A stretch of 17,180 nt of DNA, taken from assembly GCA_040755715.1 (NCBI GenBank), contig JBFLXN010000048.1:1-17180 (forward strand), in the 5' to 3' direction. Positions 6,823-14,168 of the stretch are shown here, in pieces (within the stretch, counting starts at the first letter, position 1; the number at the start of each line of letters is the position of its first letter). A program made the position numbers and the translations under genes. The notes beneath the pieces were generated by a model. The model did not search any database, was not told the DNA's origin, and worked only from the letters and a program-made list of their open reading frames with translations. Origin of the DNA: JBFLXN01 sp040755715 [NCBI: Candidatus Edwardsbacteria bacterium]. Its GTDB lineage: Bacteria > Edwardsbacteria > AC1 > JBFLXN01.

Positions 6823-7941
6823 CTAAACCTGTTCTTGCAAAACCTTTACTATCCTTAAAGCGGCGTGACCATCCCCATAAGGATTTACCGCCTTCGCCAT
6901 TCTTTCATATTCTTTCTTATTATGTAACAAAAGATTGACCTCTTTTATAATTCTGGGAGTATTCGCTCCGACTAACCTGACCGTACCAGCCTCAATTCCT
7001 TCAGGTCTTTCCGTAACCTCACGCATTACTAAAACCGGCTTGCCCAAAGAGGGTGCTTCTTCCTGAATTCCACCAGAATCAGTCAAGACCAAGTAGGATT
7101 TGTCCATCAGCCAGATGAACGGAAGATAATCTAAAGGTTTGATTAGATGAACTCGGGGAGTGCCAGCAAGAATAGAATAGACAGGCTTAATAACATTGGG
7201 ATTCAAATGGACAGGATAAATAATCTCAATATCCTTATTAGTTTTGACTAAAATCTTCAATGCTTGACAGATTTGGCGAAACCCTTGGCCAAAACTTTCC
7301 CGACGGTGTCCGGTAACAAGTATAATCCGCTTTGACCAATCTACCTTCTTCAATCTTCTAATATTCACTATTTCGGAACGGGCTTTGGGGAGTAAGAGAA
7401 AAAGGGCATCAATCACAGTATTCCCGGTGACATAGATGTCCTTTTCTGGCACACCTTCTCTCAGAAGATTTTCTTGGGATTGTTTGGTAGGGGCAAAATG
7501 CAAGGTAGCGAGGTTAGTTGTTAGCTTTCTATTCATCTCCTCTGGAAAAGGTCTGTATCTATCCTGCGTTCTTAAACCTGCTTCAATGTGAGCAACTGGA
7601 ATTCTTAAATAATAAGCCGTCAAGGCGGCGGCAAAAGTAGTGGTGGTATCACCTTGCACCAGAACCCAGTCAGGTGTCAATTTCTTTAACACAGGTTTAA
7701 CACCGTTTAGGACTTTAGCAGTAGTGTAAAAAAGCGTCTGGCGGGTCTGCATCAGATTAAGGTCAAAATCTGGTTTGATTTCAAAGAGCGAGAGAACTTG
7801 GTCAAGCATTTGCCGGTGTTGAGCACTGACACATACAAAAGTTTCAAAGTTCTCAGAGTGTTTCCTCAGTTCTTCAACAACCGGAGCCATCTTGATTGCT
7901 TCTGGTCTGGTGCCAAAAACACAGACGACTTTTTGCTTCAT
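6823..7941 (-). CDS. wecB: UDP-N-acetylglucosamine 2-epimerase (non-hydrolysing)
   Basis: This cytoplasmic enzyme interconverts UDP-GlcNAc and UDP-ManNAc, a precursor for surface polysaccharides. The 372-residue product has GTRPEAIKMAP at 10-20, QGDTTTT with Asp98, HIEAGLRT with Glu120, PFPEEMNR with Glu134, GHRRESFG with His212, and the C-terminal DSGGIQEEA and MREVTERPEG loops. These match the catalytic residues known for E. coli WecB, so it should be active. I chose the ATG at 7941; an in-frame GTG at 7959 would add six residues without family support. It is the last gene of the polysaccharide block, 239 bp downstream of the small membrane protein gene, and no ManNAc dehydrogenase is next to it. 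Confidence 0.96.
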   Translation of the reverse strand: MKQKVVCVFGTRPEAIKMAPVVEELRKHSENFETFVCVSAQHRQMLDQVLSLFEIKPDFDLNLMQTRQTLFYTTAKVLNGVKPVLKKLTPDWVLVQGDTTTTFAAALTAYYLRIPVAHIEAGLRTQDRYRPFPEEMNRKLTTNLATLHFAPTKQSQENLLREGVPEKDIYVTGNTVIDALFLLLPKARSEIVNIRRLKKVDWSKRIILVTGHRRESFGQGFRQICQALKILVKTNKDIEIIYPVHLNPNVIKPVYSILAGTPRVHLIKPLDYLPFIWLMDKSYLVLTDSGGIQEEAPSLGKPVLVMREVTERPEGIEAGTVRLVGANTPRIIKEVNLLLHNKKEYERMAKAVNPYGDGHAALRIVKVLQEQV

Positions 7942-7976
7942 TATAAAATCTTTCACCACAAGATATTAGCCACAGA

Positions 7977-8067
7977 TTAACCCCGTTAGAAATCTTCTCT
8001 AACTTACATTTTGCAAGTTTAGTCTTGGAATTTTCCCATACTTTTTGGTAATTTCTAACAGGGTTAA
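7977..8067. repeat. Inverted repeat of the CCCCGTTAGAA family
   Basis: Arms TTAACCCCGTTAGAAAT (7977-7993) and 8051-8067 pair with one mismatch in 17. The core CCCCGTTAGAA is shared with the stem at 4791-4838, so this is a second copy of a dispersed element. Outer CCACAGA (7970-7976) and TCTGTGG (8148-8154) also pair and bracket this repeat together with the decamer array next to it. Confidence 0.85.
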
Positions 8068-8079
8068 CACAGAAATACG

Positions 8080-8152
8080 GAAACTAATAGAAATCTATTG
8101 AAATATAATACAGAAATTTGTTGAAATTCATTGAAATTTATGGAAACTCTGT
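8080..8152. repeat. Decamer array of GAAATTTATT-like units
   Basis: Seven 10-bp units begin with GAAA: GAAACTAATA, GAAATCTATT, GAAATATAAT, then three extra bases, GAAATTTGTT, GAAATTCATT, GAAATTTATG, GAAACTCTGT. It lies between wecB and the small membrane protein gene. I see no gene or clear promoter in it. Confidence 0.85.
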
Positions 8153-8180
8153 GGCTTTATTCAAATTCCGAAGCGGCAGG

Positions 8181-8372
8181 TTAGTTCATCTTCTGTTTTT
8201 CTTTTTCCAATAAGGCTAAAGCAATAGCAAAGAGAAGCAAGACATTGGCGAATAATAGAAAACCAATAGTGCTGGCTTCAAAAAGTGGATAAGGTAAGAT
8301 ATGCAATCGAGAAAGTATAGCAATTAAAGTAACCAGTCCTGCCGCAATGATAAAGATAATAGATAAAATCAT
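8181..8372 (-). CDS. Small two-helix membrane protein, unknown function
   Basis: The 63-residue product has two hydrophobic segments (about 2-20 and 32-55) and a short charged tail, EKEKQKMN. I do not recognise a family. A strong Shine-Dalgarno sequence, AAGGAGGTGA, precedes the ATG, which supports real translation. It lies between SLBB protein 2 and wecB on the same strand, so it may be an inner-membrane accessory of the polysaccharide export system; this rests on position only. Confidence 0.75.
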   Translation of the reverse strand: MILSIIFIIAAGLVTLIAILSRLHILPYPLFEASTIGFLLFANVLLLFAIALALLEKEKQKMN

Positions 8373-8395
8373 ACTTTTTATTCACCTCCTTATCT

Positions 8396-8483
8396 CCGCA
8401 TACCGCCAACCGCTGACCGCTGACCGTTATTTTTGGCGGTTGGCGGAAAGCGGTAAGCGGATAGCGGATAGCGGTCAATGGTC
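8396..8483. repeat. Inverted heptamer arrays touching the SLBB-2 stop codon
   Basis: The left arm has five units at 8396-8430 (CCGCATA, CCGCCAA, CCGCTGA, CCGCTGA, CCGTTAT). After four bases, the right arm, 8435-8483, has seven units (GGCGGTT, GGCGGAA, AGCGGTA, AGCGGAT, AGCGGAT, AGCGGTC, AATGGTC). All are in exact 7-bp phase within each arm. The array runs into the stop codon of the SLBB gene and ends close to the strong ribosome site of the small membrane protein gene. Confidence 0.95.
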
Positions 8484-8934
8484 ATTTGTTTCTTGAAATT
8501 AAATAATAGACATTAGCGATAATGGCCAAATCAGCCACTAGTCCGATGAAACTGCGCCAGAGATAGCGAACATTCTTTGGCACCCTCACTGTATCATTCG
8601 GTTCAAGGAGAGGGAGAGAATCCGGTTTTTCCTTTTGATTGAGATAATGTTCTAAATTGACCTTAATGATACGGTTTGTTTGGCGATTGCGATGAGTAAG
8701 TTTAATGGCGCTCAAATTGGCATATTCAGTAGGTCCCCCAGCTAAGGAGATAAGTTCCAGAACATCGCTCTCTTCCGGAACCCGATAGACCCCGGGTTTG
8801 GTTACTTCCCCCCAGATATGAACTTCAATTTCTAACTTTTGTGTGGGACCCAGAAAATACTCATCCTTAGGCGGGACTTTTTCCTGGGCAAAAGTAACTC
8901 CCCCTAAGAGGCAAAGAACCAAGAGACGCTTCAC
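8482..8934 (-). CDS. Short SLBB-domain polysaccharide export protein (2)
   Basis: The 150-residue product should act in the periplasm in polysaccharide export. It has a signal peptide (MKRLLVLCLLGGVTFA, cut near AQ), a single SLBB domain (HIWGEVTKPGVYRVP, then LISLAGGPTE, LEPNDTVRVP), and a hydrophobic C-terminal helix ending YYLISRNK. The N-terminal polysaccharide-export domain of Wza is absent, and the protein is well under half the length of Wza. I chose the GTG at 8934, preceded by GGAAAG. The frame stays open to an ATG at 9030, but the added residues (MQNAKCKMQNAK...) are a translation of the heptamer array. It is a clear paralogue of the protein at 13045-13623. Confidence 0.85.
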   Translation of the reverse strand: MKRLLVLCLLGGVTFAQEKVPPKDEYFLGPTQKLEIEVHIWGEVTKPGVYRVPEESDVLELISLAGGPTEYANLSAIKLTHRNRQTNRIIKVNLEHYLNQKEKPDSLPLLEPNDTVRVPKNVRYLWRSFIGLVADLAIIANVYYLISRNK

Positions 8935-8947
8935 TACTTTCCGCAGA

Positions 8948-9029
8948 TGCAAAATGCAAGTGGCAAATTGTAAGATCTGAGATGATGAATCCTCTTTTGC
9001 ATTTTGCATTTTGCATTTTGCATTTTGCA
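8948..9029. repeat. Inverted heptamer arrays upstream of SLBB-2
   Basis: Five perfect copies of TTTTGCA lie at 8995-9029. The degenerate inverted arm, TGCAAAA, TGCAAGT, GGCAAAT, TGTAAGA, is at 8948-8975, all in 7-bp phase. The array occupies most of the gap between the outer-membrane protein gene and the SLBB gene, and creates a spurious N-terminal extension in the latter's frame. Confidence 0.95.
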
Positions 9030-9039
9030 TTTTTGGAGA

Positions 9040-10719
9040 TTATCCTCCTTTTAATGCTTTCAGTCTTGCTCTTGTCTTGCTGAGATAATCTTTTGCTTTG
9101 GCATTGGTCGGGTCAAGTTTGATTACCTTTTGAAAAGTAGCTAAAGCTTTCTCGTAATCTTCACTCAGATATAGTCTAACACCTTCCCGGTATAGATTGG
9201 CAATTTCTTCAGGTGAGGCTTTGGGTGGCGTTGGCTTTGGTGGTGTAGGAACAACTGGTTTGGGTCGGGCAGGAGTTGCGGTTGGAGTCCGTGATGCTAT
9301 CGGTCTTTCCACTACCGGAATGACAGCCGTCCCAGCCTGGGTCAATTGGAAGTTTTGATTGGTAACTGTGTTTTCGGCAATGATTACTGGTATGGATTGT
9401 GGCATGTAGCCGTCAGCAACTACCATCGCCATATAAGTACCGGGATCTAGGTTGACACTATAAGCACCAGTCTGGGCCTCTGAGAGGAGACTGGAAAGTG
9501 TGGTTCCCGGGAAGACTATTGTAGCAACCACTGGATTCCCAGTAGAGGCAGAAACAACTCTTCCTTTAAGTGTTCCCTGAGGCGGGGCCTTTCTCCTCAG
9601 GGTAACATCCACTGGAACCGTCTCACCAGCATTGACCTTTAGTTTTCGCTCAAGCCACCGATAACCATTGCTATAGACATGAATAGTATATTCTCCCGGT
9701 GGAATTGAAACTTTATAGGCACCCTCATTATCACTCACTATTCCTGGAATAGTAGTACCCGGAAAAGTAATTAAAGACTTCAGAGGATTCTTTGTTTCCC
9801 GATCCCTCACCATACCAGCAATAATCCCCAGCACAGGCATTCTCTCCCATTGAATCAATCTTGAAGGAAAGGCAAGCCCTAAGGCAATCTGCCAGGCAGG
9901 AATATATCTATAAGGGTCCGCTTTGAACACGCCAAGATCAAGACCCAAATCGGCTGAAAAAAGTTTGTTAGGTGAGATTCTAAGCCCCGGTGTAATTCTT
10001 GCCTCACTGTAACTGACCTTTTCTAATTTCTTTTCTCCGGTGAGTTCAGAGAATATGGAAATGAAACGAGCGGGTAAGTATTCAATCCCTAAGCCAGCTG
10101 GAACTTCGTTTATTTTGTTTGCTCTATTGAGGTAGCCGGCATTGAGGTAAATATTTAATGTCTTAAGATTCAAGTCCGCCAATACCTTGCCGCCAAAATC
10201 TAGTCCACCAGTTTGGGAAGGAGAATCAATAATTTTATTCTTTCCTTTCACCGGGATAGAAACAAGTGGTTCAATAGCCAGGTCAAAGAGTTTTGAAGAA
10301 ATCGGCAGATGAACCTTAACTCCAAAGAGCGCATCGCCCGGACATCCTAAAGTTTTATCACCAGTATTTCTGCGAGTAGAGGTTGTTTGAAGGCTCCACT
10401 TTTCGCTGTGGCCCAGAGCGGTAAGAAGGAATTCCAGGTGGTCACTCAGAGTGAAAGAAAGTTGTTGATATGTCCAGAGGTCCCCTCTTTTATCGGCATA
10501 GGCAGAATCTGAACCATAGTAAGGAATTTGCATCTGGTTGAAGAAATTGAGGGAAAAGAAATGAAATTTAAGTCCTGGCGAAACTTTGGCTGATTTTACC
10601 CGTAAAAGTCCGGCTCCGGCTTCAAAGTTTGTTCTGGTGGCAGAAACGATAGGAGGCGAGAAAAGAACAAAAAAACCTAAAAGCCAAGAAATCAAAAGAG
10701 TCAAGTTTTTTCTCTTCAT
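9040..10719 (-). CDS. Outer-membrane beta-barrel protein with two carboxypeptidase-regulatory-like domains and TPR
   Basis: The 559-residue product begins with a signal peptide (about 1-27, ending PPIVSA). Residues about 30-290 alternate short polar and aromatic strands, as in an outer-membrane beta-barrel. Two beta-sandwich domains of the carboxypeptidase-regulatory type follow: GMVRDRETKNPL...PPGEYTIHVYSNGY and GRVVSASTGNPV...DPGTYMAMVVADGY. A proline-rich linker (about 470-500) leads to a TPR-like pair of helices (LYREGVRLYLSEDYEKALATF...LDPTNAKAKDYL). The start overlaps the kinase stop as ATGA, so the two genes are translationally coupled. I infer a role as outer-membrane portal or scaffold for the exported polysaccharide. 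The barrel itself I cannot assign to a named family. Confidence 0.8.
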   Translation of the reverse strand: MKRKNLTLLISWLLGFFVLFSPPIVSATRTNFEAGAGLLRVKSAKVSPGLKFHFFSLNFFNQMQIPYYGSDSAYADKRGDLWTYQQLSFTLSDHLEFLLTALGHSEKWSLQTTSTRRNTGDKTLGCPGDALFGVKVHLPISSKLFDLAIEPLVSIPVKGKNKIIDSPSQTGGLDFGGKVLADLNLKTLNIYLNAGYLNRANKINEVPAGLGIEYLPARFISIFSELTGEKKLEKVSYSEARITPGLRISPNKLFSADLGLDLGVFKADPYRYIPAWQIALGLAFPSRLIQWERMPVLGIIAGMVRDRETKNPLKSLITFPGTTIPGIVSDNEGAYKVSIPPGEYTIHVYSNGYRWLERKLKVNAGETVPVDVTLRRKAPPQGTLKGRVVSASTGNPVVATIVFPGTTLSSLLSEAQTGAYSVNLDPGTYMAMVVADGYMPQSIPVIIAENTVTNQNFQLTQAGTAVIPVVERPIASRTPTATPARPKPVVPTPPKPTPPKASPEEIANLYREGVRLYLSEDYEKALATFQKVIKLDPTNAKAKDYLSKTRARLKALKGG

Positions 10720-12905
10720 ATAGTTTTACCTCTCTTTTTACGAATCCTCTTCTCTTTTTTTATGCCATAATAATAGTGATAATAGTAGCCGTAGGCATAA
10801 CTTTCCGGTGGAATATCATTGAGCGCCGCCCCGATGATACCTGCTTTGACATTTTCTAAGAAAATCTTACCTCTTTTCGCCAACTCCCGATGAGTCTTCC
10901 CCGAGCGAATGACCATTAAGACGCCATCACACTCTGCACCTAAGATCGAAGCGTCAGTCACGGTAGTTAGCGGTGGAGAATCAAAGATTACAAAATCGCA
11001 ACACTTCTTCATTTGATTGATTACTTCCTTCATCTTCTCCGAACCTAAAAGTTCTGAAGGATTAGGTGGAATAGTACCTGAGGTAAGCAGAAAAAGATTT
11101 TCTACTTCAGTTTTCCGAATTAAGTTCTCCACTTTCTTTTCTTCAATTAAGCACTCAGTCAGACCAGGTTCAGGAGAGAATCCCAAGGTAGAATGTAGTG
11201 TCGGTCGTCTCAAATCGGCATCTACCAGGATAACTTTTGCTCCGACTTGGGCTAAGGTAATGGCTAGGTTAGCTGCGGTAGTTGACTTGCCTTCTTGTGG
11301 TCCGGCGCTGGTGACCAGAACTGTTTTTAGGGGATTATCCGGCTGGGCAAAACGCAGATTTGTCCTCAAGATGCGATAGGATTCAGCCACCGGCGAGCGA
11401 GGAAGGTGATGGGTAATTAGTAGTTCTGCCAAAGACGAAGTATTATTTTCATTTTGATATTTTTTAGACTCATTTGTTTCTTCGCTGATAATTCTTGGAA
11501 TTGAACCCAGGACAGTCAATTCCAACTGCCTTTCCACATCTTGTAATGTTTTGAGTGAGGTATCCAGATATTCCAAGAAGAAGACTACTCCTCCGCCGAG
11601 TGCAATTCCTAAAAGAACACCAAAGACCAAGTTCATAGTTTTTCTTGGTTTGATGGGGAAAGGAGAAGGTTGTGCCCTTTCAATAATCCGGGCATTCCCT
11701 AATTTCCCTACTTCAGCCAGACGGCTTTCTTCATTCCGTTCCATTAACATTTTGTAAATATTTTCGTTCAAGTTGAATTCTCGGGTAAGACGGGCTAAAG
11801 CAATCTCCTTTTCTGGCAGACTCTGAAGTCTTCGGGAATATTTTTCTACTACTTTAGATAAAACTTCCTCTCTCGCTTTCAAAGTTTCTATCTCTATTTG
11901 CAGAGTCAGAATCTGGTCAAACAACTTCTCGGAATAACCCAGTGGGTCCAGAAGGGACGTTTCTTTAGTTAAAAGAGTAGTGGTTTCTTCTTTTAGTTTT
12001 GATTTCGTTTCTTCAATTCTCCTTTGTAATTCTTTGACTTTTGGATGTTCAGTCGTTAATCCCTGAACGAGGAGGAGTGAGAGATTGGTTTCCTGAGCTA
12101 CTAATTCTTTTCTCATTTCGGCGATGAAGGGACTACTAATCTCAGAAATTTTTTCAGTCAAATCCTTTTTCTCTTGACCTAACTGTTCTTGCAAATAATA
12201 CAATCGCTTCTCGCTTGAGTGCAAGTCTGTATTTGTCTGGCTATAGAGTTTATCAAACTCGGTGAGTTTATCAATTAGAGCCCCAGTCTCTTCTGAAAGT
12301 GAGACTAATTGGTTTCTCTCCTTGTATTCTTGCAGATTTTTTTCACTTTGGTAAAGTTTCGTGGCTACGATAGGGATTTGTTCCTCCAGAAATTTTCGTA
12401 TTTCCGAGAATTCGCCTCTACTTTGAGCCACATTCATTTCCACAAAACTCTCAACCAGCGCATTGGCGATAGCAGCGGCTCTCTCACCACTTCTTTCCTG
12501 GACAGTGATGGCGATAATATCTGTCCTTGTCAAAGGGGTAATGGCAATACCTGAAAGAACCACTCCTATCAAGTCTTCATTTGGGCTAAAGAATTTAGCA
12601 TATTCCTGGTGATTTCTCAATCGCTCAGCTACTTTTTCAGCAAGGGTAACACTTCTTAGAATTTCTACCTGATTGTTGATTTCGTTACGACTCTCTTCTG
12701 TCTCAAACTCGTAGCCGACGATTGGTTTCCGGCTTCGCTGGATGATTATTTTTGAAGTAGCTTCGTAAATCTTGGGGCTGGTAAAGGTAAAAAAGACAGT
12801 AGAGATAAATATGGCCAGAAAGATTCCACTGGCAATCCACTTCCGTCGCCGTAAGACATTAAGATAGTCTTGAACAACTAAACTCGTTTCTTTACTTTCT
12901 ACCAA
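10716..12905 (-). CDS. Polysaccharide co-polymerase fused to BY-kinase (Wzc type)
   Basis: This inner-membrane protein controls chain length and export of a Wzx/Wzy-type polysaccharide through tyrosine autophosphorylation. The 729-residue product has a Wzz domain with a first membrane helix (about 23-42), a long coiled coil (about 175-395), a second helix (about 426-444), then a cytoplasmic kinase. Walker A is SAGPQEGKST at about 533-542, Walker A' VILVDADLRRP at about 559-569, and Walker B FVIFDSPP at about 638-645. The C-terminus has eight tyrosines in thirteen residues (about 701-713) before a basic tail. I chose the TTG at 12905 because AAGGAGG lies five bases upstream. Frames to a GTG at 12923 or TTG at 12929 would translate the ribosome site and the edge of the heptamer array. 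It overlaps the next gene by four bases. Confidence 0.93.
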   Translation of the reverse strand: MVESKETSLVVQDYLNVLRRRKWIASGIFLAIFISTVFFTFTSPKIYEATSKIIIQRSRKPIVGYEFETEESRNEINNQVEILRSVTLAEKVAERLRNHQEYAKFFSPNEDLIGVVLSGIAITPLTRTDIIAITVQERSGERAAAIANALVESFVEMNVAQSRGEFSEIRKFLEEQIPIVATKLYQSEKNLQEYKERNQLVSLSEETGALIDKLTEFDKLYSQTNTDLHSSEKRLYYLQEQLGQEKKDLTEKISEISSPFIAEMRKELVAQETNLSLLLVQGLTTEHPKVKELQRRIEETKSKLKEETTTLLTKETSLLDPLGYSEKLFDQILTLQIEIETLKAREEVLSKVVEKYSRRLQSLPEKEIALARLTREFNLNENIYKMLMERNEESRLAEVGKLGNARIIERAQPSPFPIKPRKTMNLVFGVLLGIALGGGVVFFLEYLDTSLKTLQDVERQLELTVLGSIPRIISEETNESKKYQNENNTSSLAELLITHHLPRSPVAESYRILRTNLRFAQPDNPLKTVLVTSAGPQEGKSTTAANLAITLAQVGAKVILVDADLRRPTLHSTLGFSPEPGLTECLIEEKKVENLIRKTEVENLFLLTSGTIPPNPSELLGSEKMKEVINQMKKCCDFVIFDSPPLTTVTDASILGAECDGVLMVIRSGKTHRELAKRGKIFLENVKAGIIGAALNDIPPESYAYGYYYHYYYGIKKEKRIRKKRGKTI

Positions 12906-12921
12906 AATTTCCTCCTTGAAC

Positions 12922-13041
12922 ACGCTCAACGCTCTACGCCTTACGCTGTACGCTTCACGTCTTACGCATTTAGCGTTTAGCGTTAAGCGTTCAGCGTTTA
13001 GCGTTTGGCGTCTAGCGTCTGGCGTTTAGCGTCCAGCGTCT
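12922..13041. repeat. Inverted heptamer arrays (SLBB-1 to BY-kinase gap)
   Basis: The left arm has seven units at 12922-12970: ACGCTCA, ACGCTCT, ACGCCTT, ACGCTGT, ACGCTTC, ACGTCTT, ACGCATT. The right arm, 12972-13041, has ten units: AGCGTTT, AGCGTTA, AGCGTTC, AGCGTTT, AGCGTTT, GGCGTCT, AGCGTCT, GGCGTTT, AGCGTCC, AGCGTCT. Phase is kept without a slip in each arm. It fills nearly the whole gap and ends about 16 bases before the kinase start codon. Confidence 0.97.
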
Positions 13042-13044
13042 TCA

Positions 13045-13623
13045 TTACCTCTTTCCCGTAATAAGAAGATAAGCACTGGTGATGAGGGCTACTTGACTGA
13101 CAAGGGTAGTAAGCCGGGAAAAAGAATGAAAGAGATTACTTTTTACAATCACCGTATCATCTGGCTCTAAAGGCGGTAGAAGACTGGCATCTCCGGTCTT
13201 GAGAAATCGTTTTACATTCACTTTGATAATCTTTCGGTAAGACCCTGACCTTTGGGGCTGACTGGCTGGATTCCTTTTTACGAGAAAAACTCTACCCAAA
13301 TCAGCGTCTTCTGTTGGTCCACCAGCATAGGAAATGAGGGAAATAATATTAGTATTGTCCGGCACCAAATACAGTCCAGGGTTTTTTACTTCACCCCAGA
13401 CGGAAACCCCCATCTGAAGAGTGCTCTCGGCCCCAGGCACCAACCGATATTGGGGGCTGACTACAATCCTCGGTTCTCCCCAATATTGAGGGGTCCCCCC
13501 AGTTGCTGTTTCCCTTCCTGAGCCTGGCTCTGAGATCCTCTCCTGAGCTAATAGGTTTGTGCAGCTAAAAGCCAAAATCAAAATGAGTAAGGTGATTCTC
13601 TCAAAAGTTCTTCCAAATTCCAT
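13045..13623 (-). CDS. Short SLBB-domain polysaccharide export protein (1)
   Basis: The 192-residue product has a signal peptide (about 1-26, ending NLLA before QE), a low-complexity stretch, one SLBB domain (SVWGEVKNPGLYLVP, LISYAGGPTEDADL, LEPDDTVIV) and a C-terminal hydrophobic helix ending AYLLITGKR. As in its paralogue at 8482-8934, the Wza-type export domain is missing. The ATG at 13623 has a strong ribosome site (GGGAGG); the in-frame ATG at 13656 lies upstream of that site and is not needed. As first gene of the block, it probably follows a promoter between 13624 and 13784, but I could not identify one. A lipoprotein cysteine in LAFSC is possible but does not fit the lipobox well. Confidence 0.87.
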   Translation of the reverse strand: MEFGRTFERITLLILILAFSCTNLLAQERISEPGSGRETATGGTPQYWGEPRIVVSPQYRLVPGAESTLQMGVSVWGEVKNPGLYLVPDNTNIISLISYAGGPTEDADLGRVFLVKRNPASQPQRSGSYRKIIKVNVKRFLKTGDASLLPPLEPDDTVIVKSNLFHSFSRLTTLVSQVALITSAYLLITGKR

Positions 13624-13784
13624 GCTTTCCTCCCTAATACTGCTTTCTTTGGCCACTGAGAGGCTAATGTCAGGTAGAATCTTACAATCGTCATTCTCAC
13701 AGAACCTCTGGCAGAAAGAGAGGTCACCACTTCATAATTTACCCTTTTAGCCTCTTAGCCTTTTCACCCTCACCTCCTCGCTCC

Positions 13785-14168
13785 TCATTCACTCGCATCT
13801 GCACGCTTTACACTCGCATCTGCACGCTTTACACTCGTCTCTGCACGCTTTACACTCGCATCTGCACGCTTTGCACTCGCATCTGCACGCTTTACACTCG
13901 TCTCTGCACGCTTTACACTCGCATCCGCTACTTGTTCACTCGCATCCACTACTTGTTCACTCGCATCCACTACTTGTTCACTCGCATCCGCTACTTGTTC
14001 ACTCGCATCCGCTACTTGTTCACTCGTATCCGCTACTTGTTCACTCGCATCCGCTACTTGTTCACTCGCATCCGCTACTTGTTCACTCGCATCCACTACT
14101 TGTTCACTCGCATCCGCTACTTGTTCACTCGCATCCGCTCGCTGTCAACCTGTGTCCGCTACTTGTTT
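13785..14168 (-). repeat. Array of about seventeen 21-bp repeats, heptapeptide-coding, after two in-frame stops
   Basis: Two related sub-arrays of 21-bp units lie head to tail. Next to the upstream gene are about ten units reading DASEQVA on the minus strand (about 14141-13919). Beyond are about six units reading DASVKRA or ETSVKRA (13918-13788), and the frame closes with TGA at 13785. The frame is the same as that of the gene at 14169-14918. After its TAA the frame reads KQVADTG, a TGA at 14145-14147, then QRADASEQVA and onward without a stop for about 120 codons. No in-frame ATG lies inside; a GTG is at 14096. The heptads place V and A at alternate hydrophobic positions, so a translated product could form a coiled coil. 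Confidence 0.9.

Noticed and set aside
7977-8067. Insertion sequence
   Set aside because: Inverted ends are present, but there is no coding capacity for a transposase and no obvious target-site duplication.
8278-8478. 66-residue frame across the heptamer array and the small membrane protein gene
   Set aside because: Its N-terminus is a translation of the array, and the overlapping frame has a strong ribosome site and coherent membrane helices.
13657-13784. Riboswitch or structured leader upstream of SLBB-1
   Set aside because: Short stems can be drawn, but none matches a riboswitch consensus I know.
13785-14168. CRISPR array
   Set aside because: Units are contiguous 21-bp repeats without spacers, and no cas gene is present.
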